From: Thiotrichales bacterium
GTDB taxonomy: Bacteria > Pseudomonadota > Gammaproteobacteria > Beggiatoales > Beggiatoaceae
Assembly (NCBI GenBank): GCA_016745035.1
Contig: JADGDE010000004.1
Coordinates: 124,001-188,000, forward strand
Direction of reading: 5' to 3'
DNA length: 64,000 bases
In this document: positions 45,762 to 54,798 of the stretch, one piece after another
How positions within the stretch are numbered: the stretch's first letter is position 1
Layout of the letters: every line of letters starts with the position of its first letter
Position numbers and translations under genes: made by a program
Notes under the pieces: generated by a model
What the model was told of the DNA's origin: nothing
Databases searched by the model: none
Seen by the model: the letters and a program-made list of their open reading frames with translations, nothing else

Positions 45762-46259
45762 ATGCCTCACCTTATCACCTTACCAAAACCATTATCTTTG
45801 CCTATCCAGTTAATGCCACAAATATGTCATGATGTGGTTATTATTCGTATTTTAAATCGATTACTATCTACTGCAATCCATGAGGGTGAGTTAGATTTTT
45901 TAGAAAATAAAATTTTACATATTAACGTAGAAGACTTGGGTTTATCTATCGCTATGAGTTTAGAGAATGAGATATTAGTCGCAACCCATCATATAACTTA
46001 TGATATGAAAATCTCTGGTAATTTACATGACTTTTTATTGTTAATTAGTCGCTCCGAAGATACAGATACGTTATTTTTCCAACGTCGCTTAAAAATGCAA
46101 GGCGACACGGAATTGGGCTTATATTTGAAAAATTTTCTTGATGCGATTGATGTCGAATCTTTGCCTTTTTATGATTATACTCAGCCTGCTTTATTAAAAG
46201 GCATTGATTTATATGAATATCTGTTTAAACAACATATTAGAAACCCTCTAAGTATTTGA
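45762..46259 (+). CDS. ubiT: UbiT, SCP2-type lipid-binding accessory factor
   Basis: The 165-residue product has an SCP2 sterol-carrier-like domain. The stretch LHDFLLLISRSEDTDTLFFQRRLKMQGDTELGLYLKNFLDAID matches the YhbT/UbiT pattern. It binds the hydrophobic ubiquinone intermediates for the UbiU-UbiV pathway. The ATG at 45762 has better ribosome-binding spacing than 45756. Its 3' end overlaps nrdG, which is convergent, by 12 bases. Confidence 0.92.
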   Translation: MPHLITLPKPLSLPIQLMPQICHDVVIIRILNRLLSTAIHEGELDFLENKILHINVEDLGLSIAMSLENEILVATHHITYDMKISGNLHDFLLLISRSEDTDTLFFQRRLKMQGDTELGLYLKNFLDAIDVESLPFYDYTQPALLKGIDLYEYLFKQHIRNPLSI

Positions 46260-46835
46260 ACGTTTATTTTGTAGTTCGGTTTTAACACCATAGCCTTGTA
46301 AATCTTTATATAAGGCTTCCATATCTAAATCTTGCAATTTATCTTGGTCAAGGGTCGTTCTGATACTATAAGCAACGTCACTTTCTAATAAATATTGCAA
46401 GCTTTGTTCTGCTTTAAAACCACTATTACTGATTTGAGTGATTTTTTCATAATCAGCAAAAGCGGCTTTAATATCAAACCCAACCCAATCGAGATAAGGC
46501 AATACTTGTTGTAAGCGCTTTGGCACACTGCCTGCGGTGTGTAAGGCTGTTTTAAACCCCATTTCCCGCACTTGTTGTAAGGCAGCTAACAAATCTTTTT
46601 GTAATAAAGGCTCACCCCCACTAAAAACAACCGCATCCAAAAACCCTTTCCGAACCTGTAAAAAATCGACTACTGCTTGCCACGGGATTAAGGGTTTATT
46701 TTTTAGTTTCCAAAGGTGTTGATTATGGCAATAATGACAACGCCAGCTACAACCTTGGCAAAATACCACCGCGGCCAAATGCTCAGGAAAATCGATTAGA
46801 GTAAAAGGCGTTAGTCCGCCGACTCTGAGCGACAT
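46248..46835 (-). CDS. nrdG: Anaerobic ribonucleotide reductase activase NrdG
   Basis: The 195-residue radical SAM activase has CSWRCHYCHNQ (CxxxCxxC cluster) at about 31-38 and FSGGEPLLQKDLL downstream. It generates the glycyl radical on NrdD. It is the last gene in a TauD-like/nrdD/small ORF/nrdG cluster, overlapping the small ORF by about 25 bases. Confidence 0.95.
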   Translation of the reverse strand: MSLRVGGLTPFTLIDFPEHLAAVVFCQGCSWRCHYCHNQHLWKLKNKPLIPWQAVVDFLQVRKGFLDAVVFSGGEPLLQKDLLAALQQVREMGFKTALHTAGSVPKRLQQVLPYLDWVGFDIKAAFADYEKITQISNSGFKAEQSLQYLLESDVAYSIRTTLDQDKLQDLDMEALYKDLQGYGVKTELQNKRSNT

Positions 46836-46978
46836 AGGCGTTCCTGAAAGGGTAAGCGTTCTTGGTGCTCGGCTTTTTTACCCGGGTTAAAAGAATTGGT
46901 CGGGCGGTGATAACCCATGACCCGTGTCCAAACCTCACAGCGTTGGCGTTGTTCCGGCTTTAATTTAATGTTTTGCAT
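46811..46978 (-). CDS. Small ORF with NrdD glycyl-radical-like motif
   Basis: The product has about 55 residues: MQNIKLKPEQRQRCEVWTRVMGYHRP, then NSFNPGKKAEHQERLPFQE. The RVxGYxRP...N.GK..E..(D/E)R pattern is the one that carries the radical Gly at the C-terminus of single-chain NrdD proteins. The large NrdD chain upstream lacks it and stops after its zinc-type cysteines. The ATG overlaps the nrdD stop by 14 bases in another frame, which suggests coupled translation. It probably supplies the radical domain in trans. Confidence 0.75.
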   Translation of the reverse strand: MQNIKLKPEQRQRCEVWTRVMGYHRPTNSFNPGKKAEHQERLPFQERLCRSESAD

Positions 46979-48986
46979 GTTGTTGCTCTTGCAGTTCGAT
47001 GATTTTTTCCTCATCACAGCGGGGACAAAATTCATGCTCTCCGGCTAAATAACCGTGCTTAGGGCAAATAGAAAATGTCGGTGTGATGGTGAGATAAGGC
47101 AAGCCAAATTGGCTGAGGGCGCGTTTAACCAAGGTTTTACAGCTATTGGCATCAGAAATACGCTCATTCATATAAAGATGTAAGACCGTGCCTCCGGTGT
47201 ATTTTTTTTGTAATTCATCTTGTAAGCTTAAAGCTGCAAAGGGATCATCGGTATAGCCGACTGGTAGCTGAGATGAATTGGTGTAATAAGGTTTGTCTGC
47301 CGTGCCAGCTTGTAAAATCTTGGCATAACGGCGCTGATCTTCTTTGGCAAAACGGTAGGTTGTGCCCTCGGCAGGCGTGGCTTCGAGGTTGTACATATTG
47401 CCTGTTTGTTCTTGAGCGATGAGCAATTTAGCCCGAATATGATCCAATAATTCCAGCGCAAACTCACGCCCCCAGTCATCACTAATATCATGCTGGTCTT
47501 GGGAATAGTTGCGAATCATTTCATTGATGCCATTGACACCCAAGGTAGAAAAATGATTGCGCAACGTGCCTAAATAGCGCTTGGTATAAGGGTAAAGCCC
47601 ATTGTCCATGTACTTTTGAATCACTTTGCGTTTGATTTCTAAGCTGTCGATAGCCAAATCTAGCAATTCATCCAAGCGTTGATATAGCGCTTTTTTATCG
47701 GCACGATAGAGATAACCTAGACGGGCGCAATTGATTGTCACCACCCCCAAACTGCCGGTTTGTTCTGCCGAGCCAAACAAGCCCCCGCCGCGTTTTAATA
47801 ATTCGCCCAAATCCAGTTGTAAGCGACAACACATGCTTCTGACCATATTGGGTTTTAGCGCTGAATTTAAAAAATTCTGAAAATACGGTAAACCAAATTT
47901 TGCTGTCATGTTAAACAGTTTATCCGCATTTTCAGAAAACCAAGGGAAATCGGGGGTGATATTGTAAGTAGGAATCGGAAAGGTAAAAATGCGCCCTTTG
48001 TGATCCCCCTCGGCCATGATTTCGATATAAGCCCGGTTAATCAAATCCATTTCTTTTTGTAAATCACCATAACAAAAATCGACCGTTTTACCGCCCACCA
48101 AAGGCACTTGGGTTTTTAAATCTTCAGGGCAAACCCAGTCAAAGGTTAAATTGGTAAAAGGCACTTGATTGCCCCAACGCGATGGCACGTTGAGATTAAA
48201 AATAAAAGATTGAATATGTTGCTTGATTTGCGCAAAAGGCAAACTATCGACACGAACAAAAGGGGCTAAATAGGTGTCGAAACTAGAAAATGCTTGCGCC
48301 CCTGCCCATTCGTTTTGCAATGTGCCCAAGAAGTTGACCATCTGTCCTAAGGCACTGTCAAAATGCGCTGGGGGCAGGGCATCTATGCGCCCAGGGATAC
48401 CATTAAAGCCTTCGTTTAACAGTGTGCGTAATGACCAGCCAGCACAATACCCGGCCAACATGTCTAAATCATGAATATGTAAATCCGCTTGTCGGTGTGC
48501 CTCGCCAATTTCAGGCGGGTAAACATGGCTAAGCCAATAATTGGCAATGACTTTACCGGAGACGTTAAGAATCAAACCACCGATGGAATAACCTTGATTG
48601 GCGTTGGCATTAACGCGCCAATCGAGTTGATTAAGGTATTCATTAATGGACTTTTCGACATTGACCAAGGTTTTTTGATCTTGGCGCAAGACTTTGTGTT
48701 GTTGCCGATAAACAATATAGGCGCGTGCGGTAGCAAAATGATCGGCACTGATTAAAGTTTGTTCGACAATATCCTGAATTTGTTCAATATGGGGGGTTTG
48801 CTGATTAAAACGGTGGCGTAACACTTTTAATACTTGCACGCTTAATAAATTGGCCACCTCTTTGCCAAACTCGCCCGTGGCATTGCCCGCTTTTTGTAAT
48901 GCCAAAGTGATTTTATGCGCATCAAAATCTAAGCGTTCACCATTGCGTTTGATCACTTGTATGGGCAAGGCTGATAGGGCGGACAT
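46965..48986 (-). CDS. nrdD: Anaerobic ribonucleoside-triphosphate reductase NrdD, large part
   Basis: The 673-residue class III reductase makes dNTPs without oxygen. It has an N-terminal ATP-cone (VIKRNGERLDFDAHKITLALQKA), the NrdD barrel (NLNVPSRWGNQVPFTNLTFDW, GGLFGSAEQTGSLGVVTINCARLGY) and a C-terminal cysteine set (SICPKHGYLAGEHEFCPRC). It ends ..EQQHAKH without an RVxGY glycyl-radical motif, which is found instead on the next small ORF. A TauD-like gene lies 5 bases upstream. Confidence 0.94.
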   Translation of the reverse strand: MSALSALPIQVIKRNGERLDFDAHKITLALQKAGNATGEFGKEVANLLSVQVLKVLRHRFNQQTPHIEQIQDIVEQTLISADHFATARAYIVYRQQHKVLRQDQKTLVNVEKSINEYLNQLDWRVNANANQGYSIGGLILNVSGKVIANYWLSHVYPPEIGEAHRQADLHIHDLDMLAGYCAGWSLRTLLNEGFNGIPGRIDALPPAHFDSALGQMVNFLGTLQNEWAGAQAFSSFDTYLAPFVRVDSLPFAQIKQHIQSFIFNLNVPSRWGNQVPFTNLTFDWVCPEDLKTQVPLVGGKTVDFCYGDLQKEMDLINRAYIEIMAEGDHKGRIFTFPIPTYNITPDFPWFSENADKLFNMTAKFGLPYFQNFLNSALKPNMVRSMCCRLQLDLGELLKRGGGLFGSAEQTGSLGVVTINCARLGYLYRADKKALYQRLDELLDLAIDSLEIKRKVIQKYMDNGLYPYTKRYLGTLRNHFSTLGVNGINEMIRNYSQDQHDISDDWGREFALELLDHIRAKLLIAQEQTGNMYNLEATPAEGTTYRFAKEDQRRYAKILQAGTADKPYYTNSSQLPVGYTDDPFAALSLQDELQKKYTGGTVLHLYMNERISDANSCKTLVKRALSQFGLPYLTITPTFSICPKHGYLAGEHEFCPRCDEEKIIELQEQQHAKH

Positions 48987-48991
48987 GGGGG

Positions 48992-49882
48992 TTAGCTTCC
49001 GACAATGCGATCAAAATAACGGGCGCGGTACAATAAACGCGGCTTAGCTTTATCATCCTCAAAGTTTGCGCGGTCATGTAAGACATTATTACTTACCAAG
49101 CCCATCCCCGGTTGCAAAGTAGCACGGAAAATATGCGGACAGTTTTCTAATATATCGCTTAAATAGCTCAATGCCTCCAAGGTCAATGGGTCTTGTTTCC
49201 AGATAATATGCTGATTGCGGACGCTATAACGCATATGCAAATGCCCTGTTGTTGGATTAATAGAAAAAACAGGGCCGGTTTGTGCAGCTCGCTCCACTTT
49301 TCCCTCATTCATACGGGCAGGGATGGTCATGACATCATTTTGCATTAAGGCTTGAATATAGGCTGGATTTTTATTGCGTAAAAAAATGTAAGCGATTTCA
49401 TGGTCTAACAAAGCATTTTCCCCGCCTGTGGCAGCGTTTTGGACACAATGTAATAACAAGCCATGAATTTGTTGCTCACGGCTATGGTAATAACCATCGG
49501 TATGCCATTGAATCGCACGATTACTATAGGGGATATAGGCTTGGCGCGTCCCCTCCTCAACGACCGTCAAAGACGTTACGCCCTCATCATCGGCCAACCA
49601 ATTGCTATTCAATTGCGTGAGACCAAACCGCTTCCCAACAGCTAAAGGGATATCTTTATCGGCTTGATTCGCCGTATTACCCGCATATAAAACCATATTG
49701 GTTTTGCGACAAATGGCTAACATCGCTTCATGTTCGGCCGGGCTGATTTGTTTAGGATTGCTAATTTCTACCAATAAATCTTCTATTGCAACGGGATAAT
49801 GTTCTAATTTTTTCTCTGACCAAGTGTGATACAAAGCTTGCTTGCTTGGATCAAAAGGGCTAGCAACAGGGTTTACAGACAT
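48992..49882 (-). CDS. TauD/TfdA-family Fe(II)/2-oxoglutarate dioxygenase
   Basis: The product has about 296 residues from MSVNPVAS, chosen because GGAG lies at good spacing upstream. Iron ligands are suggested by IQWHTDGYY (HxD) and the distal His in LVSNNVLHDRANF, with RLLYRARY giving the 2-oxoglutarate Arg. The substrate is unknown. It is odd to find an oxygen-dependent enzyme directly upstream of an anaerobic reductase in what looks like one transcript. Confidence 0.88.
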   Translation of the reverse strand: MSVNPVASPFDPSKQALYHTWSEKKLEHYPVAIEDLLVEISNPKQISPAEHEAMLAICRKTNMVLYAGNTANQADKDIPLAVGKRFGLTQLNSNWLADDEGVTSLTVVEEGTRQAYIPYSNRAIQWHTDGYYHSREQQIHGLLLHCVQNAATGGENALLDHEIAYIFLRNKNPAYIQALMQNDVMTIPARMNEGKVERAAQTGPVFSINPTTGHLHMRYSVRNQHIIWKQDPLTLEALSYLSDILENCPHIFRATLQPGMGLVSNNVLHDRANFEDDKAKPRLLYRARYFDRIVGS

Positions 49883-49961
49883 AAAGAAAATCTCCGAAAA
49901 ATTAAAACACGGGTGCATTCTAGCAGCAGATATTTTTAATAGGAGAGAATCTAAAGTGAAC

Positions 49962-49976
49962 TTGATTTAGGATCAA
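49962..49976. promoter_or_regulatory. FNR-like inverted repeat with a one-base-longer spacer
   Basis: TTGAT-TTAGG-ATCAA lies about 80 bases before the TauD-like/nrdD operon. The consensus FNR site has a 4-base spacer, and here it is 5. An FNR-type regulator is encoded at 57.5 kb. Function is therefore doubtful but plausible. Confidence 0.35.
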
Positions 49977-50021
49977 CAAATAGCCAATTACTGGATTTTT
50001 TACCTAATAATAGCTTGATAT

Positions 50022-50105
50022 TTAACTGATGTTACGCAAAGGCTTCACTAGGCAGGTGGAAAAGCACCTTATGGTGGCAAAAACAGGCTTAGTGCGTCAA
50101 ATCAG
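50022..50105. repeat. TAACTGATGTTACGCA-family miniature repeat, copy G (short)
   Basis: TTAACTGATGTTACGCAAAGGCTTCACTAGGCAGGTGGAAAAGCACC ... AAAAACAGGCTTAGTGCGTCAAATCAG. It is a deletion form of about 84 bp. It takes up part of the 334-bp gap between the TauD-like gene and hsdR; otherwise that gap shows only the FNR-like site and an A/T-rich hsdR leader. Confidence 0.75.
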
Positions 50106-50216
50106 ATATTTAAAAGCATTTGTTGAGCAAACCATGAGAGTCTATGGCAAGAAAAGCTTGACAACAAAAGTTAAAATCCTAATGCTAGAATTTGGTTTCT
50201 AAGTCAAAACAATGCC

Positions 50217-52559
50217 GTGATGGATAAACGAGACAAGCAACAACTCAGTGAAAGCGATATTTGTGATTTATTTATCACCCCCGCGCTGATAAAAGCCGGC
50301 TGGGACAGGAATAAACAAATTCGTACAGAAGCGTTTACACCAGGACCGATTATCGTCCGTGGCAATATAGCAAGGCGGGATAATAAAAAGCGTAAACGTG
50401 CGGATTATGTTTTGTTTTGGAAAAAAAATATCCCTATTGCTGTGCTTGAAGCCAAAAAAAATAGCTATAGCATCAGCCACGGTTTACAACAAGCCTTAGG
50501 CTATGCGGCGCTTTTCAATGTTCCCTGCGCTTTTAGCTCCAATGGCGATGGTTTTGCCGCCCATGATAAAACCGCCGCCGATGGAAAAGACATTGAAACC
50601 GAGTTTGACTTAGACAGCTTTCCCTCGCCACTTGAATTGTGGCAACGTTATCAAGCTTTTCGCGGACTCGATAGTAAGCAACAGGCACTTATCAACCAAG
50701 CTTATTATACGGATAACACCGCTAAAACCCCGCATTATTACCAAGCCCATGCCATTAACCAAGTGATAGAAGCCATCGCCCAAGGACAAAAACGCTTATT
50801 GCTGGTGATGGCAACGGGGACAGGGAAAACCTATACCACCTTCCAAATCATTTGGCGCTTGTGGAAAGCCAAAGTCGCAAAGCGGATTTTGTTTTTAGTC
50901 GATAGAAATATCCTTGCCGACCAAACCATCGTTAATGATTTTAAGCCCTTCGGCTCGGTCATGTGCAAAATTAAAAACCGCAAAATTGACCCCGCTTATG
51001 AAGTTTATCTCGGTCTTTATCAAGCCCTGACAGGCCCTGATGAGAGCCAAAAAATTTATAAAGATGTCTCAACAGATTTTTTTGATTTGATTGTGATTGA
51101 CGAATGTCACCGTGGCAGCGCCAAAGACGATTCGGCATGGCGTGAGATTTTAGACTATTTCGACAGTGCCATTCAATTGGGACTGACCGCGACCCCCAAA
51201 GAGACCCGCTATGCTTCAAATATCGATTATTTTGGCGCGCCTGTGTACAGCTATTCCCTCAGACAAGGCATAGAAGATGGTTTTCTCGCCCCTTATAAAG
51301 TTGTGCGCATCGACCTTGATAAAGACCTGTTGGGCTGGACACCACCGCCGGGGCTGCGTGATGATTTGGGTAACGAAGTGGAATATCGCGAATACAACCA
51401 AGCCGATATGGACAAAGTCTTGGTCTTAAACCAGCGCACCAAATTGGTTGCTAAGCGGGTGATGACTTTTCTCAAAGCCACTGACCCCTTTGCCAAAACC
51501 ATTGTTTTTTGTGAAGACATCGACCACGCCGAGCGGATGCGCAAAGCCCTTGTCAATGCTGCTGGGCAACTGGCAAAAGACAACAGCAAATATGTGATGC
51601 GTATCACGGGTGATAGTGTCGAGGGCAAAGCCGAGTTGGACAATTTTATCGACCCAGAGAGCCGTTATCCGGTGATTGCCACCACTTCAGAACTGATGAG
51701 CACGGGCGTGGATGCCAAAACCTGCAAACTCATTGTGCTGGATAAAAGCATTAACTCCATGACCGCGTTCAAGCAAATTATCGGGCGGGGGACACGCATT
51801 TTAGAAGATCCGAAACACAACAAGCTGTTTTTTACCATTATCGACTTTAAAAAAGCCACACAATTATTCAAAGATGATGAATTCGACAGCGAGCCTGTGC
51901 AAATTTATGAGCCAGCACCGGGGGAAAGCCCTGTACCGCCAGAGCCGTATCCAGAAGAAGGCGATGGCTTTGTTGATGAAGTGAACGAGCCGTGTAGCGC
52001 CTATAAAGTCCATGTCAGTGGTGTTGAAGTCAGCATTCTTGCTGAGCGGGTCGAGTACCTGAACGAAGATGGCAAACTGGTGACAGAATCTTACCGAGAT
52101 TACAGCCGTAAACATATCCGCAAAGAGTATGATTCTTTGGATAATTTTTTGCGCCATTGGCAAGCGGCAGAAAAGAAAACCATCATTATAAAACTCTTAC
52201 AAGCGCACGGCATTGAGCTAGAGGTGTTAGCGCAGGAAATCGGCAAAGATTATGGTGATTTTGATTTGATTTGCCATATCGCCTTTGATCAGCCGCCTTT
52301 AACCCGTGCCGAGCGGGTTAAGCAAGTGAAAAAACGTGATGTCTTTAGCCGTTACAATGTCCAAGCCCGTGCCGTCTTAGAAGCCTTGTTAGATAGATAT
52401 GCCGATGAAGGTGTGGCTAGTATTGAAGATAAAAAAGTGTTAAAACTGCGCCCCTTTAACCAAATCGGCACGCCTAAAGAAATCATTCAAGGGATTTTTG
52501 GTGGATTGAACCATTATCAGGCGGCGGTGCAGAATTTGGAGCGGGCAATTTATCAATAA
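50217..52559 (+). CDS. hsdR: Type I restriction enzyme R subunit
   Basis: The 780-residue product has an N-terminal PD-(D/E)xK nuclease (D63, E78, K80 in ADYVLFWKK..IAVLEAKK). SF2 helicase motifs follow: VMATGTGKTYT, DECHRG, LGLTATPKE, MSTGVDAKTC and IGRGTRI. A C-terminal EcoEI-type region closes the protein. It cuts DNA after translocation by the HsdRMS complex. GTG at 50217 is followed directly by ATG at 50220; either could start. A transposase gene and palindromic repeats separate it from hsdM. Confidence 0.95.
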   Translation: MMDKRDKQQLSESDICDLFITPALIKAGWDRNKQIRTEAFTPGPIIVRGNIARRDNKKRKRADYVLFWKKNIPIAVLEAKKNSYSISHGLQQALGYAALFNVPCAFSSNGDGFAAHDKTAADGKDIETEFDLDSFPSPLELWQRYQAFRGLDSKQQALINQAYYTDNTAKTPHYYQAHAINQVIEAIAQGQKRLLLVMATGTGKTYTTFQIIWRLWKAKVAKRILFLVDRNILADQTIVNDFKPFGSVMCKIKNRKIDPAYEVYLGLYQALTGPDESQKIYKDVSTDFFDLIVIDECHRGSAKDDSAWREILDYFDSAIQLGLTATPKETRYASNIDYFGAPVYSYSLRQGIEDGFLAPYKVVRIDLDKDLLGWTPPPGLRDDLGNEVEYREYNQADMDKVLVLNQRTKLVAKRVMTFLKATDPFAKTIVFCEDIDHAERMRKALVNAAGQLAKDNSKYVMRITGDSVEGKAELDNFIDPESRYPVIATTSELMSTGVDAKTCKLIVLDKSINSMTAFKQIIGRGTRILEDPKHNKLFFTIIDFKKATQLFKDDEFDSEPVQIYEPAPGESPVPPEPYPEEGDGFVDEVNEPCSAYKVHVSGVEVSILAERVEYLNEDGKLVTESYRDYSRKHIRKEYDSLDNFLRHWQAAEKKTIIIKLLQAHGIELEVLAQEIGKDYGDFDLICHIAFDQPPLTRAERVKQVKKRDVFSRYNVQARAVLEALLDRYADEGVASIEDKKVLKLRPFNQIGTPKEIIQGIFGGLNHYQAAVQNLERAIYQ

Positions 52560-52565
52560 ATCTCC

Positions 52566-52784
52566 GTCAAATATATCGCCCTTACAGGGCTTTGTTTTCG
52601 TGTTATTTACGTTCCTAGGGCGTTGCCCTAGGCTTTATAAATTACGCCCCTTTGGGGCTTAGCATCATTAAATTATTAAACAAGCCAGCCCCAACGAGGC
52701 GACATCTCTATAGCCTAGGACATCGCCCTAGGTTTAGTAATAGGTGAAAAATTTAGCCCTGTAAGGGCGATATAAATGAGAGCA
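52566..52784. repeat. Inverted arrangement of three palindromic units upstream of a Y1 transposase gene
   Basis: The left arm carries TATCGCCCTTACAGGGC, CCTAGGGCGTTGCCCTAGG and GCCCCTTTGGGGC. The right arm mirrors them as GCCCCAACGAGGC, GCCTAGGACATCGCCCTAGG and GCCCTGTAAGGGCGATA. Each unit is itself a palindrome, and the whole block is an inverted repeat. It ends about 10 bases before the transposase start. The same units recur at 54.8-55.4 and 57.3 kb. Confidence 0.88.
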
Positions 52785-52789
52785 TAAAT

Positions 52790-53242
52790 ATGCCGCAATC
52801 CTTATCAAATATTTTGTTACACCTTGTCTTTAGTACCAAAAATAGAAAGCCATTGATTTATCCTGATATTGAACCTGAGTTGTATGCGTATATCGTCTCA
52901 ATACATAAAACCATGCAATGCCCGGTGTTAAAAATTGGCGGTACAAGTGATCATTTACATATTTTATGTAGATTAGAGCGTATCGTCACCGTCAGCAAGT
53001 TATTGGAAGAGACGAAAAAAAGCTCTTCAAAATGGCTAAAAAATAAGGATAAACGCTTAGCTACATTTGCTTGGCAAGCGGGTTATGGAGCATTTTCTAT
53101 TGGCATGTCGAACGTACCAGCTCTTGTCAATTACATCCAACAACAAAAACAACACCATCAAAAATTCAGTTTTGAAGATGAATATCGTCTGTTATTGAAA
53201 AAATATCAGCTTAATTATGATGAAAACCATCTATGGGATTAA
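52790..53242 (+). CDS. Y1 (IS200/REP-associated tyrosine) transposase
   Basis: The product is 150 residues. The HUH motif is HLH in GGTSDHLHILCRL. The helix with the nucleophile Tyr is NYIQQQKQHHQKFSFEDEY. These proteins cut and rejoin single-stranded DNA at hairpins. The flanking palindromic repeats and lack of a second gene fit a domesticated REP-associated transposase. It sits between hsdR and hsdM, 18 bases before hsdM, and the two genes may be co-transcribed. Confidence 0.88.
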   Translation: MPQSLSNILLHLVFSTKNRKPLIYPDIEPELYAYIVSIHKTMQCPVLKIGGTSDHLHILCRLERIVTVSKLLEETKKSSSKWLKNKDKRLATFAWQAGYGAFSIGMSNVPALVNYIQQQKQHHQKFSFEDEYRLLLKKYQLNYDENHLWD

Positions 53243-53260
53243 TCTCAATAGGAACACAAC

Positions 53261-54769
53261 ATGAGCAACGTCAGCGGCATTATCAAATCCATCCAAGACA
53301 TTATGCGCAAAGATGTCGGTGTCGATGGCGATGCCCAACGCATTAGCCAATTGGTTTGGCTGTTTTTTCTGAAAATTTACGATGATCGTGAAGAACAACT
53401 CGAATACATTGAAGATGATTTCCAATCCCCCTTGCCGGAAAAACTGCGCTGGCGTAACTGGGCAGCCAACGCTGAGGGCATGACAGGCGAGGATCTGGGC
53501 GACTTTATCAATTTAGAACTGTTCCCGACCCTCAAAGAACAACTCGACACCAGCAGCAGCTCAGAGAAAGCAGCAGACCAAGAAAATGCCAGACGCGCAA
53601 GCATGATTCAAAGTGTGTTTGAAGATACCTACAACTATATGAAATCTGGCACACTGCTGCGGCAAGTGATTAACAAAATCTGTGAAATTGATTTTAATAG
53701 CACCGATGACCAGCACACCTTTGGCAATATTTACGAGCAGATTCTCAAAGACTTACAAAGCGCAGGCAACGCAGGCGAATTTTATACCCCTCGCGCTGTG
53801 ACCCGTTTTATTGTTGATCGCATCGACCCGCAACTTTCCGAGAGTGTGCTTGACCCCGCTTGCGGCACAGGCGGGTTTTTAAGTTGTAGCATGGAGCACA
53901 AACGCCAGCGCCATGAGAAAATTCAAGATGAGGTATTGGCAGAAACCATACACGGGGTAGAGAAAAAAGCCTTGCCGCACATGCTTTGTATTACCAATAT
54001 GATTTTGCACGGCATCGACATACCCAGTCAAATTTTGCACGATAACATGCTCAGCCGCCGCGCTTATACCGATTACAGCGACAAAGACCGTGTTGATGTC
54101 ATTGTCACCAATCCGCCGTTTGGTGGCATGGAAGAAGACGGGGTTGAGAACCAATTTCCCGCTAATTTACGCACCCGTGAGACCGCCGATTTATTTATGG
54201 CTTTGGTGATAAAACTCTTAAAAGACAACGGTCGTGCCGCCGTGGTCTTGCCCGATGGTTTTTTGTTTGGCGAGGGCATGAAAAGCCGATTAAAAGAAAA
54301 ATTGCTGACTGAATGCCATTTGCACACCATCGTGCGTTTACCCAATGGCGTGTTTAACCCTTATACGGGGATTAAAACTAATATTTTGTTTTTCACCAAA
54401 AAGCCCGAATCACAATGGCCGGCAACCCAATCGGTTTGGTATTACGAACATCCTTACCCTGAAGGGGTGAAAAATTACAACAAAACCAAGCCGATGCGTT
54501 TTGAAGAGTTCGCCACCGAGTGCGACTGGTGGGGCGATGAGACCGATGGGTTTAAGAGCCGCCAAAGTACGCCACAAGCATGGCAAGTTAGCATTGAGGA
54601 CATTAAGGCACGGCAATATAACCTTGATATTAAAAACCCGCATGTTGAAGAGCAACAACAGCATGACCCAGAGGAATTATTAGCGCTTTATCAGCAGCAA
54701 CAAACCGAGATACAAGGTTTGCGTGGCGAGTTGCAAACGGTGTTGGCAGCGGCCTTGGTGCGAGAATAG
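53261..54769 (+). CDS. hsdM: Type I restriction-modification M subunit
   Basis: The 502-residue adenine methyltransferase has an N-terminal helical domain (HsdM_N, about 5-150), then GEFYTPRAVTRFIVDRI, SAM motif DPACGTGGFL and catalytic motif NPPFGG. It methylates the recognition site together with HsdS and is needed for restriction with HsdR. GGAACAC precedes the ATG. The 3' end is followed by a 640-bp repeat array before hsdS. Confidence 0.96.
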   Translation: MSNVSGIIKSIQDIMRKDVGVDGDAQRISQLVWLFFLKIYDDREEQLEYIEDDFQSPLPEKLRWRNWAANAEGMTGEDLGDFINLELFPTLKEQLDTSSSSEKAADQENARRASMIQSVFEDTYNYMKSGTLLRQVINKICEIDFNSTDDQHTFGNIYEQILKDLQSAGNAGEFYTPRAVTRFIVDRIDPQLSESVLDPACGTGGFLSCSMEHKRQRHEKIQDEVLAETIHGVEKKALPHMLCITNMILHGIDIPSQILHDNMLSRRAYTDYSDKDRVDVIVTNPPFGGMEEDGVENQFPANLRTRETADLFMALVIKLLKDNGRAAVVLPDGFLFGEGMKSRLKEKLLTECHLHTIVRLPNGVFNPYTGIKTNILFFTKKPESQWPATQSVWYYEHPYPEGVKNYNKTKPMRFEEFATECDWWGDETDGFKSRQSTPQAWQVSIEDIKARQYNLDIKNPHVEEQQQHDPEELLALYQQQQTEIQGLRGELQTVLAAALVRE

Positions 54770-54798
54770 CGCAAATCTAAGGAAGTGACGGATACAAG

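Noticed and set aside
46965..46978. Programmed frameshift joining nrdD to the small radical-motif ORF
   Set aside because: No convincing slippery heptamer or downstream structure was seen in the overlap, and the small ORF has its own ATG. Coupled translation is simpler, but it is not proven.
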